In this document: one piece after another, positions 57,070 through 57,713 of the stretch | How the letters are laid out: each line of letters begins with the position of its first letter | Numbering within the stretch: the first letter of the stretch is position 1 | Source of the DNA: JAIYDQ01 sp034408855 | Lineage (GTDB): Bacteria > Planctomycetota > Planctomycetia > Pirellulales > Pirellulaceae | DNA length: 57,713 nt | Direction: 5' to 3' | Assembly (NCBI GenBank): GCA_034408855.1 | Contig: JAWXCK010000242.1 | Location: forward strand, 1 to 57,713 | Program-made: the position numbers and the translations under genes | The notes under the pieces: model-generated | Told to the model about the DNA's origin: nothing | Database searches by the model: none | Seen by the model: the letters and a program-made list of their open reading frames with translations, nothing else

Positions 57070-57555
57070 ATGCCATCACGGCGATTTTACGTAGTATCGA
57101 TAATAACCAGTGTCGTTGGACTGGGCATCGGAGGAGCGCTCGGTGCATCAGCTTGGCGAGCACAACAATCCGATACTCCAACTTCTCAAGAAACGACAAT
57201 TCAAGAGTTGGAGACACCCGTTCGAATCTTTGTCGTCGGGACAAAGAGTTCACCGGCAGTTCAACAGTCATTAACGGGCGTGGTTCGGGCTAGGCACGAA
57301 ATCGACATGGCCTTTCGAGTCGGCGGAAAAATTCTAAGTCGGCATGTCGAAATCGGCCAGCGCGTCGAAGAAGAGCAGTTGCTCTTTCAACTCGAAGCCG
57401 CAGACTACGAGCTTGAATTGAAATCGGCTCGAGCAAATTTACAAGTCGCAGATGCAGAAGTTTTGCAGGCCGTTTCGGATGAGAAACGGAGAATCCATGG
57501 GGACACGCGCAATCGGAGGGGATTGTCGTCAATTCGAATCCATAAAATCATCTAA
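57070..57555 (+). pseudogene. Truncated RND efflux periplasmic adaptor (membrane fusion protein) gene
   Basis: Residues 1-143 are a clear HlyD/AcrA-type adaptor start. A membrane anchor or signal (FYVVSIITSVVGLGIGGALGAS) is followed by the first beta strand QQSLTGVVRARHEIDMAFRVGGKI and the lipoyl half HVEIGQRVEEEQLLFQLEAADYELELKSARANL. At about nt 57498 the coding pattern stops; the tail of about 20 residues is encoded by the inverted-repeat element and ends at 57555. A whole adaptor is 350-400 residues, so hairpin, beta-barrel and pump are lost. AAGG sits about 9 nt before ATG. The gene follows tetR, but the efflux pump is not in the window. Confidence 0.85.
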
Positions 57556-57578
57556 ATGGCATTTTGTGGGTGTCCCCA
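57498..57578. repeat. 81-bp element bounded by 9-bp inverted repeats
   Basis: TGGGGACAC at 57498-57506 and its exact inverse GTGTCCCCA at 57570-57578 enclose 63 nt. The left end interrupts the efflux adaptor coding sequence; the transposase-like frame starts directly after the right end. It could be a MITE, a REP-like unit or the end of an insertion sequence. Confidence 0.6.
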
Positions 57579-57713
57579 AGCTCTTACCCAGCCGAGTTTC
57601 GATCGTTTGTTCGATCGCATCCGAGGGAATGCTATAAAGCACTCTTCGATGCAGCTTATAAAACGATGGTCAAACTCGCCAAAGATCCGAAGTATATCGG
57701 TTCATCGAAGTTG
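57579..57713 (+). mobile_element. Fragment of an IS91-like transposase, cut by the window edge
   Basis: An unbroken frame of 45 codons reads SSYPAEFRSFVRSHP, then RECYKALFDAAYKTMVK and LAKDPKYIGSSKL. The pattern (E/C-Y-x2-LF-x-A...T...LA.DPK.IG) resembles the middle of IS91-type Y2 transposases, where LHTWG and HPHxH motifs should follow. The zinc-binding N-terminus that precedes this part in the family is absent; the fragment begins next to the inverted-repeat end. No start codon with a ribosome-binding site is present. Assignment rests on 45 residues only. Confidence 0.55.

Noticed and set aside
1..57713. CRISPR arrays, tRNA or rRNA genes
   Set aside because: No regularly spaced direct repeats of 24-40 nt and no tRNA cloverleaf or rRNA sequence was noticed by eye; a covariance-model scan would be the decisive test.

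Overview
The window reads as a chromosome segment from a planctomycete, most likely of the Pirellulales/Rhodopirellula kind. The basis is the gene content: DUF1501, DUF1549 and DUF1553 proteins, a PVC-type multidomain cytochrome c, a giant surface protein with a dockerin-like end, a MoxR/DUF58/BatA/VWA operon, a PQQ-type propeller protein and an acidic-tract protein next to ileS. No rRNA, tRNA, CRISPR array or intact insertion sequence was seen. Assignments rest on reading motifs; no database search was possible.

Layout. 1-658: non-coding, with two hairpins behind the giant gene. 659-10696 (-): a 3345-residue beta-helix/VCBS/cadherin-like surface protein that lacks a proper start and export signal. 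10831-13319 (+): an exopolysaccharide tyrosine autokinase (Wzz + BY-kinase) split by one frameshift. 13559-18892 (+): a 1777-residue FG-GAP/CBM-like/sorbosone-dehydrogenase-like/HEAT/cytochrome c protein. 18903-24666 (-): DUF1549/1553, DUF1501, an ECF sigma factor, and a membrane-anchored DUF1549/1553-like protein translationally coupled to the sigma factor. 24796-26579 (-): rRNA m5C methyltransferase coupled to a degenerate receiver protein.

26722-31595 is an envelope-polysaccharide neighbourhood: CapK/PaaK-like adenylate-forming enzyme, O-antigen ligase-like membrane protein, SAM methyltransferase and family 9 glycosyltransferase. 31570-33657 (-): sugar isomerase-like TIM barrel, thiS, thiG. 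33815-38149 (-): ileS, an acidic protein and a thioredoxin-like [2Fe-2S] ferredoxin. 38433-40013 (+): DHH phosphoesterase, then an antitoxin whose ParE/RelE-like toxin carries an in-frame stop. 40328-42387 (-): a type II secretion F-type membrane protein and an unassigned possible glycosyltransferase. 42720-54810 (+): a PQQ-propeller protein followed by MoxR ATPase, DUF58, BatA-like and VWA proteins, tightly spaced.

The right end (55485-57713) is a patchwork. A PAS-GGDEF gene lacks its 5' part and abuts a tetR gene with a consensus-like promoter, a nearly perfect palindrome between -35 and -10, and apparently no leader. Next come an efflux adaptor gene broken after about 143 codons, an 81-bp stretch bounded by 9-bp inverted repeats, and an IS91-like transposase fragment running off the window. 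Palindromic units of about 70 bp sharing the core AAGTGGCGTAAGCTTC lie at the 3' end of ileS and near 42450-42520, with a lone copy at 38208. The recurring theme is decay and rearrangement (kinase, toxin, GGDEF, efflux adaptor, giant protein start) inside an otherwise ordinary planctomycete gene set.
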